Of a stretch of DNA of 48,904 bases, positions 9,393-18,477 are shown piece by piece (the first letter of the stretch is position 1; every line of letters starts with the position of its first letter). The notes under the pieces are model-generated. The model was not told the DNA's origin. It worked only from the letters and a program-made list of their open reading frames with translations, and did not search any database. The position numbers and the translations under genes are program-made. This stretch comes from a virus: positions 1-48,904 of IMG/VR virus record IMGVR_UViG_3300031603_000008. One strand, written 5' to 3'.

Positions 9393-10367
9393 TTAACCTA
9401 CGGTAATGCCCAATGTATCAAACTGAGTAAGACTTAAAAAGTCTTCTGTATAACCTGAGTATTTAACACCACTAAGTGTATACTCTCTTACTCTTAAGTT
9501 AAACTGGTAAGTTGCCCATGCCTTAACATCATCGCTCATATCACCTTCAAAACCATTACAGTTGTTGAAGTTAAGCCTTTTGTAACCACTCATGTTATTA
9601 CGAAGGTTTGAACCTTTGTCATACTTAGCTTCATAAGCTTCACCTGCAAATCCTGGCAAGTAAACCTGACTTGTAGTAGGTGGTGTGTATCTGTTGCTAA
9701 CACCTGTTACAGACTGATCATTAGATCCACCCTGAATAAGTTCTTTAAGTTCCCACAGCTCATCAGTAAGTGCCAAGGAAGGATTAAGACCTTTGAGTAA
9801 TGCAGCAGATACCATAGACAGAGTTGATCCATCACCAGACTCCACTTCAATCTCTTCAAAATCTTTAATCTCTTTAGGAAGTCCAAGTGCACCAGAGTTA
9901 TCAAAACAATCTACAAAATGTGTTCCAAAACCAGTAGTGTTACTTTTAAACGAACCAAGGCCAAGTGCACCCACAATGTCTTCTACAAGACTTGGGCCGA
10001 ACTCAAGGTAAGTTGCTGTAGCTGCTGTTTCTATAATCTTTAGTCTGCTGCTGTCTGCATCTAGCGATGCTGTGAATACTGCACTAAAGTTTGCATTTAA
10101 GTTAAGACCAGTAACTGCTTCTGCCACAGTCATAGCTGAATCATCAACAATAGTCATAGCGACAAAGTTTACGACTATCTCTGTAAATGCACCAGTAGCA
10201 CCAAGTCGATAAGACATTGTAGCTGCTGCTGTTAATGATGACACATCCGATGTGCCTAAGAAACCAATCTGTCGATCTACTGCTGGATAAGTTCCATCAG
10301 GATTAAGCCTTCTCCATCTTGAGCCTTCAATGGAAAAGGAAGTTTTGTTGTCAAATGAATAACCCAT
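9393..10367 (-). CDS. Major tail (tube) protein
   Basis: 324 residues, soluble, rich in small and beta-forming residues (for example MSYRLGATGAFTEIVVNF). It lies between the neck genes and the chaperone/tape measure pair, which is the standard siphophage place for the tube subunit. There is no sheath gene next to it, consistent with a non-contractile tail. The gene is followed by a stable hairpin, as is the capsid gene. No single motif proves the family. Confidence 0.7.
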   Translation of the reverse strand: MGYSFDNKTSFSIEGSRWRRLNPDGTYPAVDRQIGFLGTSDVSSLTAAATMSYRLGATGAFTEIVVNFVAMTIVDDSAMTVAEAVTGLNLNANFSAVFTASLDADSSRLKIIETAATATYLEFGPSLVEDIVGALGLGSFKSNTTGFGTHFVDCFDNSGALGLPKEIKDFEEIEVESGDGSTLSMVSAALLKGLNPSLALTDELWELKELIQGGSNDQSVTGVSNRYTPPTTSQVYLPGFAGEAYEAKYDKGSNLRNNMSGYKRLNFNNCNGFEGDMSDDVKAWATYQFNLRVREYTLSGVKYSGYTEDFLSLTQFDTLGITVG

Positions 10368-10606
10368 TATTTATTCTCCTTCTTTCTCTTTTTATTAAAA
10401 GTATCCTTATGTACTTCATAATTATCTTCGGCTTCTTCAACCTCTTCTTTCTTAGGTATAGCTTTAGCCACTAACACCTCTGGTTCACTATCATCCACCT
10501 TGAGTTTTAAGTACTTCCATATTGGATACAATTCAAGATTAAATGTTATTGGTGAATCAGACTCACATAATAGTCTACCACGCTGATCGTAATACTTATA
10601 CTTCAT
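10367..10606 (-). CDS. Small hypothetical protein in neck region
   Basis: 79 residues. The N-terminal part (MKYKYYDQRGRLLCESDSPI) is beta-like; the C-terminus is highly charged and Lys/Glu-rich (EEVEEAEDNYEV, then KKRKKENK). It overlaps the next gene by one base and the preceding gene by four. Unknown function; position suggests an accessory head-tail or tail assembly factor. Confidence 0.6.
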   Translation of the reverse strand: MKYKYYDQRGRLLCESDSPITFNLELYPIWKYLKLKVDDSEPEVLVAKAIPKKEEVEEAEDNYEVHKDTFNKKRKKENK

Positions 10607-11034
10607 CTGCCCCTCCTAGGTACAAAGATTCTCCTATATCTACTTATAGTTCCATCATCATTACCTCCTGAGATACTTTTATCATCATTAGGTTCTGACA
10701 TAATGCCTATGTTCATTGTAACCTCTACCTGAAAGTTATACAGTCCTTCATCCAAAAGTCTCTTTCTGTGCAAAAGTCCCACAAGTTCATACTCTATATA
10801 CTGATCTAGCTCTAAAATATTACCTACCGGAAAGTGAGCTTCAACCACATATGGAGATACAGTATTATTTACCTCATAGTAAGCATTGATAGGGTAATCA
10901 TCATACACTATTACATATGGAGTAGCTAGTTCATTACTGTTAAATCCATTAAGGTATGCTAAGTAGTTACCTCTAGTAAATACAGTAGTAATAGATCCTG
11001 TCTTTAGCTGTGCTATAAGTGCCTGCTTTATCAA
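10603..11034 (-). CDS. Putative tail completion / tail terminator protein
   Basis: 143 residues, beginning MIKQALIAQLKTG, a helical start typical of small tail terminator proteins, followed by beta-rich sequence. It lies between the gp10-like neck protein and the tail tube with ATGA-type overlaps on both sides. This is the usual slot for the tail terminator. Inference from length and position. Confidence 0.5.
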   Translation of the reverse strand: MIKQALIAQLKTGSITTVFTRGNYLAYLNGFNSNELATPYVIVYDDYPINAYYEVNNTVSPYVVEAHFPVGNILELDQYIEYELVGLLHRKRLLDEGLYNFQVEVTMNIGIMSEPNDDKSISGGNDDGTISRYRRIFVPRRGR

Positions 11035-11420
11035 GATTCATCTCCATATAAAAGTTTTACATCTCTTATAATAAGAGGTGCTATTTTTGCTACAAGTGAG
11101 GGTAAAGAAGCAAATCTCCCTGAATGTCCCTCTTCAAGAAACTCTACATAGCTAGCTATTCTTTTATTAAACTCCATGTTCAAAACTAACTCATTATCTC
11201 TCTTATAAGCTTCTGCAAAAAATGCTTTTACAGCTTTAAAAGTATGATTAGTCCAGTAAGCACCTTTACTTTCTTTTGGTGCACTTCCCTGTACTGACAA
11301 GAAGTATACTACTACTTCTCCTGCATAAAACTCAAATATCTTTAAAAGTTCTTCCTCTTTACTAGCTAACTGACTTTTCAGTGCATCACCAAGATTATTA
11401 TTTATAACAAATTGTATCAT
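11031..11420 (-). CDS. Neck protein, HK97 gp10-like by position
   Basis: 129 residues with a long N-terminal helix (ALKSQLASKEEELLKIFEFYAG) and the central GAYWTNHTFKAVKAF segment, resembling HK97 gp10-type neck proteins that join head and tail. Start and stop overlap neighbouring genes by four bases. Assignment is tentative. Confidence 0.5.
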   Translation of the reverse strand: MIQFVINNNLGDALKSQLASKEEELLKIFEFYAGEVVVYFLSVQGSAPKESKGAYWTNHTFKAVKAFFAEAYKRDNELVLNMEFNKRIASYVEFLEEGHSGRFASLPSLVAKIAPLIIRDVKLLYGDES

Positions 11421-11608
11421 TTATTAAGATCTATCTGAACAATAATATTAGCTGCCATTTGTAAAGCTTCACTTCTTGGTATGGAGACTACATTTCCATT
11501 TTGTAAGCAGTCATTTGACAATACTATACTAACATGCTTACTTGAGTCTTCTACTATGTTAATTTCTTCTTCTTCTCTGTCATTTATCATTTCAAGTATT
11601 GCTGCCAT
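11417..11608 (-). CDS. Small hypothetical protein in connector cluster
   Basis: 63 residues (MAAILEMINDREEEEINIVE...). Acidic start, then a segment with SIVLSNDCLQNGNVVSI. It fits the tight gene order with ATGA overlap to the next gene and one base between it and the preceding stop. No family recognised. Confidence 0.6.
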   Translation of the reverse strand: MAAILEMINDREEEEINIVEDSSKHVSIVLSNDCLQNGNVVSIPRSEALQMAANIIVQIDLNK

Positions 11609-11609
11609 A

Positions 11610-12023
11610 CTAACTACTTACACTCCTACTTGTTACTTGTTCAAGATTACATATCTTGTATATAACATCGCCAAATGCAACTCTACTTTCTACTAGAAGA
11701 GTTCTGAACTTCTCACCATTATAAGCAAACACTAAACCTTTTTTTAGCCAGTCACTATCATAAGTTGCAAGAAGATAGTAAGAGTCTAAATAGTCATAAG
11801 GCGTTCTAGCATTAGTAACTATAGGATCAGGTAATCTTCTTCTTGCTACTCTTGCTGTACCTAGTACAGTTTCTACACCTGCCTGTGTTAAATCTGGTAT
11901 AGTTTCACCATAGCCATTATCAGTGGTTGGTTTTATCCACACTGTAATAACACAAGGATTCTCATTTACATATCTATTCCATGTATTTCTGAGTACACTA
12001 GATCTACTCATTGCTGCTTCCAT
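11610..12023 (-). CDS. Putative head closure protein
   Basis: 137 residues. The middle contains GTARVARRRLPDPIV and the C-terminal half is beta-rich with YNGEKFRTLLVESRV. Size and place, second after the capsid gene, match head closure or stopper proteins. It overlaps the preceding connector gene by 20 bases. No diagnostic motif. Confidence 0.5.
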   Translation of the reverse strand: MEAAMSRSSVLRNTWNRYVNENPCVITVWIKPTTDNGYGETIPDLTQAGVETVLGTARVARRRLPDPIVTNARTPYDYLDSYYLLATYDSDWLKKGLVFAYNGEKFRTLLVESRVAFGDVIYKICNLEQVTSRSVSS

Positions 12024-12369
12024 AATCTTCTGATATATTACCTACTGTGGACTTACTTACTTTTATTGCGGATGATCCAGAACCAGTTTTCATATCACAT
12101 CTTATGGCATAGTAGTCACCTTGTTTGTTACATGCAAGTTGCATAGTTCCAGGTTCGCTGTATACGAACTTCTCAGCACCTGTATCCATCTTCTGTAATC
12201 CATCCATCTGTAGACCAGTCTTACCACTTAGCTCATACCACAGTACACTTGCAGCACACTCAGGATATGTATAATCAGTAATATACTCCTCTAGCAAAGT
12301 CTCATCTGCTACTTCCTGATAGTAAGGAGCCATGAAGTGTTTAAGTTTTTCTAAGTTTGTCATAGCCAT
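12004..12369 (-). CDS. Putative head-tail connector (adaptor)
   Basis: 121 residues from ATG 12369 (MAMTNLEKLKHFMAPYYQEV). AAGGAG lies nine bases before it, better than the in-frame TTG at 12375. The helical N-terminus with DETLLEEYITDYTYPECAASVLWYE resembles the HK97 gp6-like adaptor fold. It is the first gene after the capsid gene, behind a hairpin. Confidence 0.55.
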   Translation of the reverse strand: MAMTNLEKLKHFMAPYYQEVADETLLEEYITDYTYPECAASVLWYELSGKTGLQMDGLQKMDTGAEKFVYSEPGTMQLACNKQGDYYAIRCDMKTGSGSSAIKVSKSTVGNISEDYGSSNE

Positions 12370-12398
12370 CTTCAAAACTCCTTATTTACTTTGTAAGA

Positions 12399-12426
12399 GT
12401 GAGGCACAGTGTATGCTATGCCTCAC
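12399..12426 (-). terminator. Intercistronic hairpin after the capsid gene
   Basis: GTGAGGCA (12399-12406) pairs with TGCCTCAC (12419-12426), eight base pairs with a 12-base loop, in the 59-base gap after the capsid stop. No T run follows on the minus strand, so it is more likely an RNA stabiliser or partial terminator that lets the capsid message outnumber the downstream genes. Confidence 0.7.
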
Positions 12427-12434
12427 AGATTATT

Positions 12435-13643
12435 CTACCAAGTTGGTAATGTAACTTTCTGAACAAAACTATCAATACCAATACTGTTGTATATAGCTTC
12501 GGAGAAGTACCATGCTCTCTGTTCCTGTGCAAGAGTATTCACATTAGGTGTAGCATCCATTTCCATCACAAGATTTCTTTTTATAGGTATTTTAAAGTAC
12601 CTATTAGGTTTAATCAAGTGAATAGTTCCGTCAGTACAGCCAGTGTAAGTTACTGATTCATTAGGCATATCAATTGTTTCACCCTCATAACCAATAAGCT
12701 TAGTGATCTGTGAAAGACCAGAATACTTTTCTGGAGTTGAATTACCAAGTCCACTCATAACATGTGCCAAGTGTCTCATGTCCTTGGAAGTACCAAGAGC
12801 AACAAGACCTTCACCAACAATCTTTCTACCGGTAATAGGATCTGTTCTATCACTAATATCATCAATACTATCCATCAGAGTGTTCATCAACAGTTCCTGA
12901 CGAAGTGTACCTACAGTAGATGCAGCAGTAGCTTTCGCACCTGCATAAGTACCTGAAAGTATTGGATAAATTGCAAGATCATCTTTCTTTGCTGCAAAAC
13001 CAAGTGCAACACCCTCAGTTAATCTTGACATATCATAGCTACCATCAAACAGTGCAGCAAGAAGTGTCCATATAAAACCAGCTGCATAAATCTTCATTGC
13101 AATAGTGTCATAAGCACCACCCAGATTTGCACCTTGTCTTACTGACTGACCTTCACCATTGTTTTCTTCAAATACAACACCATAAGGATATAACTCAGAA
13201 GGTCTTATATCTTTAGTAGCATTGGGCATCTGAACTTCACTATAGATAAACTGTCTTACAGTATTGTTTGCTTCTTTCTTAATGGTAAGATCCATTCTAA
13301 GTGCATCAAACAAGTCAGACCAGTTATCATTGAGTGTATTACCACTGGATGCAAAAGCACCACTTTTGATTCTATCAATTATAGAACCTCTTTTACCGAA
13401 CACATAATCAAGTCCATTCTCATACTTGCCTGACAATACAATACGTGCGTTATTTCCAAGAAACTTTGCACTATTGATCTGACTTAGACTAGTATCGTCT
13501 AGTATATGTCCACTCTTAGGTATAGAAGTACCGAATCTTGTATCTGCAATACTTACCGGATTCTTCACCATCAACTTATCACCATTCAACATTTTATCTT
13601 TGAATTTGGCATTAAGTATTTCTTTTGTAATTAACTCAGCCAT
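12435..13643 (-). CDS. Major capsid protein
   Basis: 402 residues, soluble, following the protease/scaffold and decoration-like genes, which is the standard head gene order. It contains segments typical of HK97-fold shells such as an N-terminal helical arm (MAELITKEILNAKFKDKML) and a C-terminal MEMDATPNVNTLAQEQRAWY region. The fold itself cannot be proven by eye. It has a good upstream site and is the only gene in this block with real gaps on both sides, consistent with high expression. Confidence 0.8.
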   Translation of the reverse strand: MAELITKEILNAKFKDKMLNGDKLMVKNPVSIADTRFGTSIPKSGHILDDTSLSQINSAKFLGNNARIVLSGKYENGLDYVFGKRGSIIDRIKSGAFASSGNTLNDNWSDLFDALRMDLTIKKEANNTVRQFIYSEVQMPNATKDIRPSELYPYGVVFEENNGEGQSVRQGANLGGAYDTIAMKIYAAGFIWTLLAALFDGSYDMSRLTEGVALGFAAKKDDLAIYPILSGTYAGAKATAASTVGTLRQELLMNTLMDSIDDISDRTDPITGRKIVGEGLVALGTSKDMRHLAHVMSGLGNSTPEKYSGLSQITKLIGYEGETIDMPNESVTYTGCTDGTIHLIKPNRYFKIPIKRNLVMEMDATPNVNTLAQEQRAWYFSEAIYNSIGIDSFVQKVTLPTW

Positions 13644-13649
13644 GCTATT

Positions 13650-14366
13650 TTACCTCCATAGTATAGTTACAATTCCACGTTCAGTGGCACTACCAGCTAT
13701 AATCTGTAAGCCGTTAGCATCAACAATGTCGTTAGTTAACAAAGTTGTTCTTGCGAGTGCATTGTCCACTGCACATATCATTGCACTTGTGATTGCCAAA
13801 GGTGTACCAGCATTTGATTTTAGTGTTACAACACCAGAAGTCTTTGCTGCTTTACACTCAACCATTACGTCTACGATCTTTGCACCAAGAGGAACAAGAC
13901 CTGTGAGTACGATTGCACTTGAGGCATCAGAATCAATTTCATACACAGAAGCTTTGATATCATTAACACCACCTGTTCTCTGTGCAAAAGGCATAAACTC
14001 AACAGAAGTACCGTTGTTGACTTTGGTGCATCTACCTACTGGCACTGCATCAGCAACATAAGCATCTCTCAGTACATCAGTTGCAAGAGTTCCCTGTGAC
14101 ACCAACCAAACTATACCATTAACAACAAATGTGTCAGTAATGTTAATCTGAGTTGTGCTGATTTTTCTGTTAGAGTCAATATTTAGTAAACCTGTTGCAC
14201 CATCAGCAATATCATCAAACTCAACAACTTCACCAAAGTACCCATCGAGTGCAACGAGTTCAAGGTGCGAAATAGTTCTACCAAGATTATTGGTAACTTT
14301 AACCTGATTTATGTCAACTTCACTTTCTTCAAAGTTGTAGTTAACCTTAGCATCAACCATAGCCAT
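13650..14366 (-). CDS. Putative capsid decoration / head structural protein
   Basis: 238 residues, beta-rich. The N-terminal half (VKVTNNLGRTISHLELVALDGYFGEVVEFDDIADGATG) resembles DUF2190-like small head proteins. The C-terminal half (IVLTGLVPLGAKIVDVMVECKAAKTSG) reads like a separate beta domain. It lies between the scaffold and capsid genes, a common place for decoration proteins. Family call tentative. Confidence 0.55.
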   Translation of the reverse strand: MAMVDAKVNYNFEESEVDINQVKVTNNLGRTISHLELVALDGYFGEVVEFDDIADGATGLLNIDSNRKISTTQINITDTFVVNGIVWLVSQGTLATDVLRDAYVADAVPVGRCTKVNNGTSVEFMPFAQRTGGVNDIKASVYEIDSDASSAIVLTGLVPLGAKIVDVMVECKAAKTSGVVTLKSNAGTPLAITSAMICAVDNALARTTLLTNDIVDANGLQIIAGSATERGIVTILWR

Positions 14367-14369
14367 ATC

Positions 14370-14834
14370 TTAACCCTCCATTACTTCGGGAATACTAGCA
14401 TTTTCTTCATCACTAGTTGCTGCTGCCGGTTTAAAACTTACTGAGCCAGCAAGCTTACCTTGAATTGTCTTGAACATCTTAAGTTCTGCAAGTCTATCTA
14501 CCTCACCAGTTATTGCTTCTGCATTGCCCTCTTTCAAAGCGAACAGTGGTGTAGCTATCTCAATAAGTTCTTCATCTTTAAACCTATCTTTGATACTTGC
14601 TTCTTTTAATGCAGTAAAAGTAGCTTCTCTGTCTGAAACAACACTTGCAACAAACTCATCAATACTTCCTACTTTACTTTCTACATCATTCAATCTCTTT
14701 AGAGCTAACTTCTGCTTTGCAGTCATCAAGTCGATACCTAGTTTTTCGGCTATTTCTGAAAACGCCAATTTACCGGAATCAAGCTGGTTCTTCAAAGATA
14801 TGAACAGCTCTACATTTGTGATTTTTTCACTCAT
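14370..14834 (-). CDS. Nested scaffold protein from internal start
   Basis: 154 residues, same frame and same stop as the protease fusion. The ATG at 14834 (MSEKITNVELF) is preceded by AAGGAGA with about seven bases of spacing, as good as the main starts in this genome. Making a free scaffold from the 3' half of the protease gene is known from phage lambda (C/Nu3) and Mu (I/Z). The existence of the product is inferred from the site. Confidence 0.65.
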   Translation of the reverse strand: MSEKITNVELFISLKNQLDSGKLAFSEIAEKLGIDLMTAKQKLALKRLNDVESKVGSIDEFVASVVSDREATFTALKEASIKDRFKDEELIEIATPLFALKEGNAEAITGEVDRLAELKMFKTIQGKLAGSVSFKPAAATSDEENASIPEVMEG

Positions 14835-15494
14835 GCGATTCTCTCCTTGTTCTTCATCCAAGTCATTACTTGACTTAAATGAGGTTATTATAATCTCTGC
14901 CTCTGAACCAGTTTGATCCGCTTCTACCAAGGCATTGGTTTGACCTTTGAGTGATTTCATTGCAAAGTATGTTTCTGTATAATCAGAATCATTTACAACA
15001 ATATCATATTCCATTACATCAGTTAATGATGTACTTAACATCTTAGCACTGATCTCTTTTAGTGTCTGGCTTATTAGTGCTTTCTGCTCTGGTGTTTCAC
15101 CTTCTGGAAGTGAATTACGAAGATATAGTGTATCACCCTTAACACTTGCACCTACTAAGTATCCATCAGGTATAGCACGTTCTTTAATCCCTATGCCTGT
15201 TTCTTTGTGCCCAGGAATGAACACAGGCTTAGGAACTTTGTTTACTTGTTCAGCAAATGAAGCTGCCCATTCCTCAGTCAATACTATATCAGTCCATCTG
15301 TCAAGTTCTGCTGGGTACTTTTCACCAAGCATAGTAATGCTTATGAACTCATGCTTTATAGAATCATTACTAAACAACACATCATAAGACTTCTTATTTC
15401 CAACAGGTATATCATCAACACTCTTTATAGCAGTGCTACTTTTAAACTCTGTCACTATAGAGGACTTAAAGGTCATCTCAGTTACTTTACCCAT
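14370..15494 (-). CDS. Prohead protease fused to scaffold domain
   Basis: 374 residues. Residues 1 to about 215 form a compact mixed domain (VFIPGHKETGIGIKERAIPDG, KEISAKMLSTSLTDVMEYDI) consistent with a Mu gpI-like or DUF2213-like capsid maturation protease. The rest is a charged helical scaffold-like region (ISLKNQLDSGKLAFSEIAEKL). It lies directly before the head genes. An internal in-frame start allows the scaffold to be made alone (see next entry). I could not identify the catalytic residues with certainty. Confidence 0.65.
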   Translation of the reverse strand: MGKVTEMTFKSSIVTEFKSSTAIKSVDDIPVGNKKSYDVLFSNDSIKHEFISITMLGEKYPAELDRWTDIVLTEEWAASFAEQVNKVPKPVFIPGHKETGIGIKERAIPDGYLVGASVKGDTLYLRNSLPEGETPEQKALISQTLKEISAKMLSTSLTDVMEYDIVVNDSDYTETYFAMKSLKGQTNALVEADQTGSEAEIIITSFKSSNDLDEEQGENRMSEKITNVELFISLKNQLDSGKLAFSEIAEKLGIDLMTAKQKLALKRLNDVESKVGSIDEFVASVVSDREATFTALKEASIKDRFKDEELIEIATPLFALKEGNAEAITGEVDRLAELKMFKTIQGKLAGSVSFKPAAATSDEENASIPEVMEG

Positions 15495-15741
15495 TTGTAG
15501 CTCTCCTCATTCCTTCATTCTGTGCATTTGCAATTGCTATCCTAAATATAGTAGTCCACACAACTATATTGTACTTCCATTTAATTTCATATAGCACCTT
15601 CATATCTGTAGGCACTGTACGTTGTACTGACTTAGGCAAGTTAGCAAAACCATACTTCTTTATCCAACCCTTAAGATCTCTCTTATAGTTGTCTCTCTCA
15701 ACAAAGAAATTAACAACCTTTCTAAACTCAGTCTTCAACAT
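15487..15741 (-). CDS. Small basic head-module protein
   Basis: 84 residues from ATG 15741 (MLKTEFRKVVNFFVERDN), overlapping the portal stop by 14 bases. A longer upstream in-frame reading exists to 15834 but would overlap portal by more than 100 bases. The protein is Lys/Arg-rich and helical, ending IAIANAQNEGMRRATNG. It may be a minor head or portal-associated protein. No family recognised. Confidence 0.55.
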   Translation of the reverse strand: MLKTEFRKVVNFFVERDNYKRDLKGWIKKYGFANLPKSVQRTVPTDMKVLYEIKWKYNIVVWTTIFRIAIANAQNEGMRRATNG

Positions 15742-17185
15742 CTTCGGTGTCACTCTCATCAGTTTTATCTGTTTCGGTGTCAGTATTCTCTTTTGTGCTA
15801 TCAGCAAGTTCTTTTGCCTTCTTGTCACGTTCAACTACCTCCTTATCTACTTCTACTTTGTGAGATTGATACGTTTCAAATAATTCAAGTACATCCATCT
15901 CTTTCATTGAGTTATACACTTCTTCTTTTGATACCACACTAGAAGCAAGCAATTTTTCAATAGCTGTAGCAAAGCCCTTAATTATCTCTGACTGTTCCAT
16001 AACAGATGCAAAGTTAGGTGTTGGCCATGTTATAGTAATATCATTCTTCAATGATCTCAAAGTGACAAAGTTGTGTATTCTCAGTATGATATCATATACC
16101 TGTAACCAAGGTTCTGTTCGTTCATACTGCTTAGCTTCTATCTTCTTAATCCATACAGGTCTGTACTCTTTGACACTTGCTAAAGAAGTACCAAGATTAG
16201 CTCCAAAGTTAATCTCAGGCGTTTCTGATCCCTGCACTATGTTTATGAATGTAGTTTCTGCAAGTGGTGTATAGTCACCTGTTGTTTTGGTAAGATATAA
16301 ATAGGATACATCATCCTTCTCACCATTAACAAACAAATCTCTATCATCCATTGATATCTTAGACTTACCTGTTCTTATAGCCTCATAGGAGCCTTCACCA
16401 AAGTTATTCTCCACCCACTGCCTAGGATTAGCCGTAGTAACCTTCATCTTTGGATGTCCATCTCTACTCTGTGCTGCTCCAGCTTCATAGGTCAGTTCAT
16501 GGTAAAATCTTAACTGTGGCTCAATAGGTTCAATCTCTGAATGTCCAAACTGTTCTAAAACATCCTTATCATTTGAAAAGTGTACCAATGGTATAATACC
16601 AAATACGTTCTTTACTCTTACTACTTCGTTTATAGCTCCTGAGATCTTTGTTACAACAACATCCTTAGTTACTATACATACTATGTCTACTTTCTGGTTT
16701 ATCTCTTCTGCTGTGTTATACTGTACCTGTTCTGTTAATTTGTATCCAGTCACTTCTTTTGTAATTGGATCAACAAACACTTCGTTCACTATGTCAACAG
16801 GAATTATTACATTTACTATCTTCCCCTGCTTGTCGTTCCACTGTGGCCAAACAAAAACACTTCCATCAATTTCTGCTGACTTGTGCACTCTTCTATAGTC
16901 TATCTTGGTATCTTCAATAACCTTAATGTTCTTCTTGTTACCTGACAAAGTTGGTATACCAATAAAGTTAACATTATTGTTTATTATAGGTCTAACCAAT
17001 TGACCTGCAAGTGCATAGTTCTTGTTTACATTGTGATAAATCTCTCTTGCTATCTTACGGTTAGCCTTTATGTTGTTTGTGTAGTCTCTATTGGCTACTT
17101 CCTGGCCAACAACATTAAGCACCACTGACCTTTCAGATGTACTCTTACCTGAAAACAGCTTATCTAGTATATCATTAAATGTCAT
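15728..17185 (-). CDS. Portal protein
   Basis: 485 residues. It follows the large terminase with a 4-base ATGA overlap and precedes the protease, the canonical portal position. Sequence features include an N-terminal ARKIAREIYHNVNKNYALAGQ-like helix, a mixed alpha/beta middle, and a very acidic Thr/Asp/Glu-rich tail (DTETDKTDESDTEDVED) seen in many portals. It forms the dodecameric DNA channel of the head. Confidence 0.8.
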   Translation of the reverse strand: MTFNDILDKLFSGKSTSERSVVLNVVGQEVANRDYTNNIKANRKIAREIYHNVNKNYALAGQLVRPIINNNVNFIGIPTLSGNKKNIKVIEDTKIDYRRVHKSAEIDGSVFVWPQWNDKQGKIVNVIIPVDIVNEVFVDPITKEVTGYKLTEQVQYNTAEEINQKVDIVCIVTKDVVVTKISGAINEVVRVKNVFGIIPLVHFSNDKDVLEQFGHSEIEPIEPQLRFYHELTYEAGAAQSRDGHPKMKVTTANPRQWVENNFGEGSYEAIRTGKSKISMDDRDLFVNGEKDDVSYLYLTKTTGDYTPLAETTFINIVQGSETPEINFGANLGTSLASVKEYRPVWIKKIEAKQYERTEPWLQVYDIILRIHNFVTLRSLKNDITITWPTPNFASVMEQSEIIKGFATAIEKLLASSVVSKEEVYNSMKEMDVLELFETYQSHKVEVDKEVVERDKKAKELADSTKENTDTETDKTDESDTEDVED

Positions 17186-18477
17186 CTTCTACCACCATAT
17201 GCTAATATACCACCTGCTATACCACTTGCATCTATATGTCCAACTGGACTATAATAGCAAAGTCCTACACCATCTGCTCTATCAGGTGACTTGTGTAGTG
17301 CATGTGTATGCTCAGCAAAATCCTTTTTACTTTCTATTTTCATAACCTCATAGCCACGTTTACCGTTAATGTACTCGTACTTTCTTGTATACAACTGTAC
17401 AGCAAGTTCCTCATCAAGTGGCAAGTCAATCTCTTCAAGCTGATCTTTCAACTCAAAGTATATCTCAGTTGCTACGTCTTCATAATGCTCTTTATCTTTA
17501 GGAGTCCCACCAAAGTTAATCCTATTTATGGTGTAACCATCCTCTTCCAGTATATCTGCTACAGCACATCCCAAGTGGCCATTGTCTATGTTTATAATGC
17601 TATTCTTAGTTGCAAACTCTTTCAGTGATCTTATAGTCTTATTTGCATTTTGATACTTAGCTACTTTCCAGTCAACAACCTTGTTATCAATTCTCTTGTA
17701 GAATGTTATCTCATCCCCACCTTGATGTGCTATATCTGCACCTATTACTGGAACCTTTGGTCTAGGCTTAGTAATGATACGTTGCATAGCACCTTCAACC
17801 AACTCTGCTGGACAAACAAAACTATCATTAGCGTCTGCAAGTTCGCCTTCCCATATGTGACGTGCCATGTTCTCATCACGTGCATAGTCAGCTTCCATCT
17901 CATCTTTCAAACTTTGTGGAAACCACCTATTGTCAGATGAAGTTAAGAACAGTGTCTTAGCTCTCTTGTCAGTGTTTCTTATGTAGTCTACATATACAGG
18001 ATCACTACTATATCTAGGATTAAAGTCCCACCAGAACACAGCATTGTCCTTTCTTATTGTTGGCCTTAGTATGTTTATTGACATACGAGATATACTTTGT
18101 GCTTCTGCTACCCAACACCTATCTGCACCTTCAAGTGACTTTATACTATCACTGTTGTGCTCGTGCAGTCCACTAAAAACAAATATTGTACCATTTGCAC
18201 CAACTATCTTGTTCTTAGTTACTTTGTAGAACCACTGCCATCCAAAGTGCTTTATCGTATCAACCAACAACTTCTGCACTGACAGTTCAATACTCTTCTG
18301 AACTTCACGTACACAAACTATAAACAATTCTTCTGTCATACCTTCCAACAACAGAATCCTTGCTATACTCCAAGAAGCACCTTTACCTCTTCCACCGTAA
18401 ACAATTCTATGTCGTGCTGTACAACCAGTAACTAACTCATCATACACCTTTTTAATTACTTCAACCTTCTGTTCCAC
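17182..18477 (-). CDS. Terminase large subunit
   Basis: 431 residues, GTG start overlapping the small-subunit stop (TAGTG). N-terminal ATPase: YGGRGKGAS (residues 27-35) is a deviant Walker A with the lysine shifted, and CWVAEAQ is the likely Walker B and coupling region. C-terminal RNase H-like nuclease: Asp in VIGADIAHQGGDE, IINIDNGH and SPDRADG. It cuts and pumps DNA into the prohead. The pattern fits the Terminase_3 / PBSX-like group. Confidence 0.9.
   Translation of the reverse strand: MEQKVEVIKKVYDELVTGCTARHRIVYGGRGKGASWSIARILLLEGMTEELFIVCVREVQKSIELSVQKLLVDTIKHFGWQWFYKVTKNKIVGANGTIFVFSGLHEHNSDSIKSLEGADRCWVAEAQSISRMSINILRPTIRKDNAVFWWDFNPRYSSDPVYVDYIRNTDKRAKTLFLTSSDNRWFPQSLKDEMEADYARDENMARHIWEGELADANDSFVCPAELVEGAMQRIITKPRPKVPVIGADIAHQGGDEITFYKRIDNKVVDWKVAKYQNANKTIRSLKEFATKNSIINIDNGHLGCAVADILEEDGYTINRINFGGTPKDKEHYEDVATEIYFELKDQLEEIDLPLDEELAVQLYTRKYEYINGKRGYEVMKIESKKDFAEHTHALHKSPDRADGVGLCYYSPVGHIDASGIAGGILAYGGRR

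Noticed and set aside
15742-15762. A second CTGATGA on the minus strand, inside the portal gene, followed by GAAG
   Set aside because: The GAAA element is replaced by GAAG, the bases between cannot form stem II, and the stretch codes for the conserved acidic portal tail.
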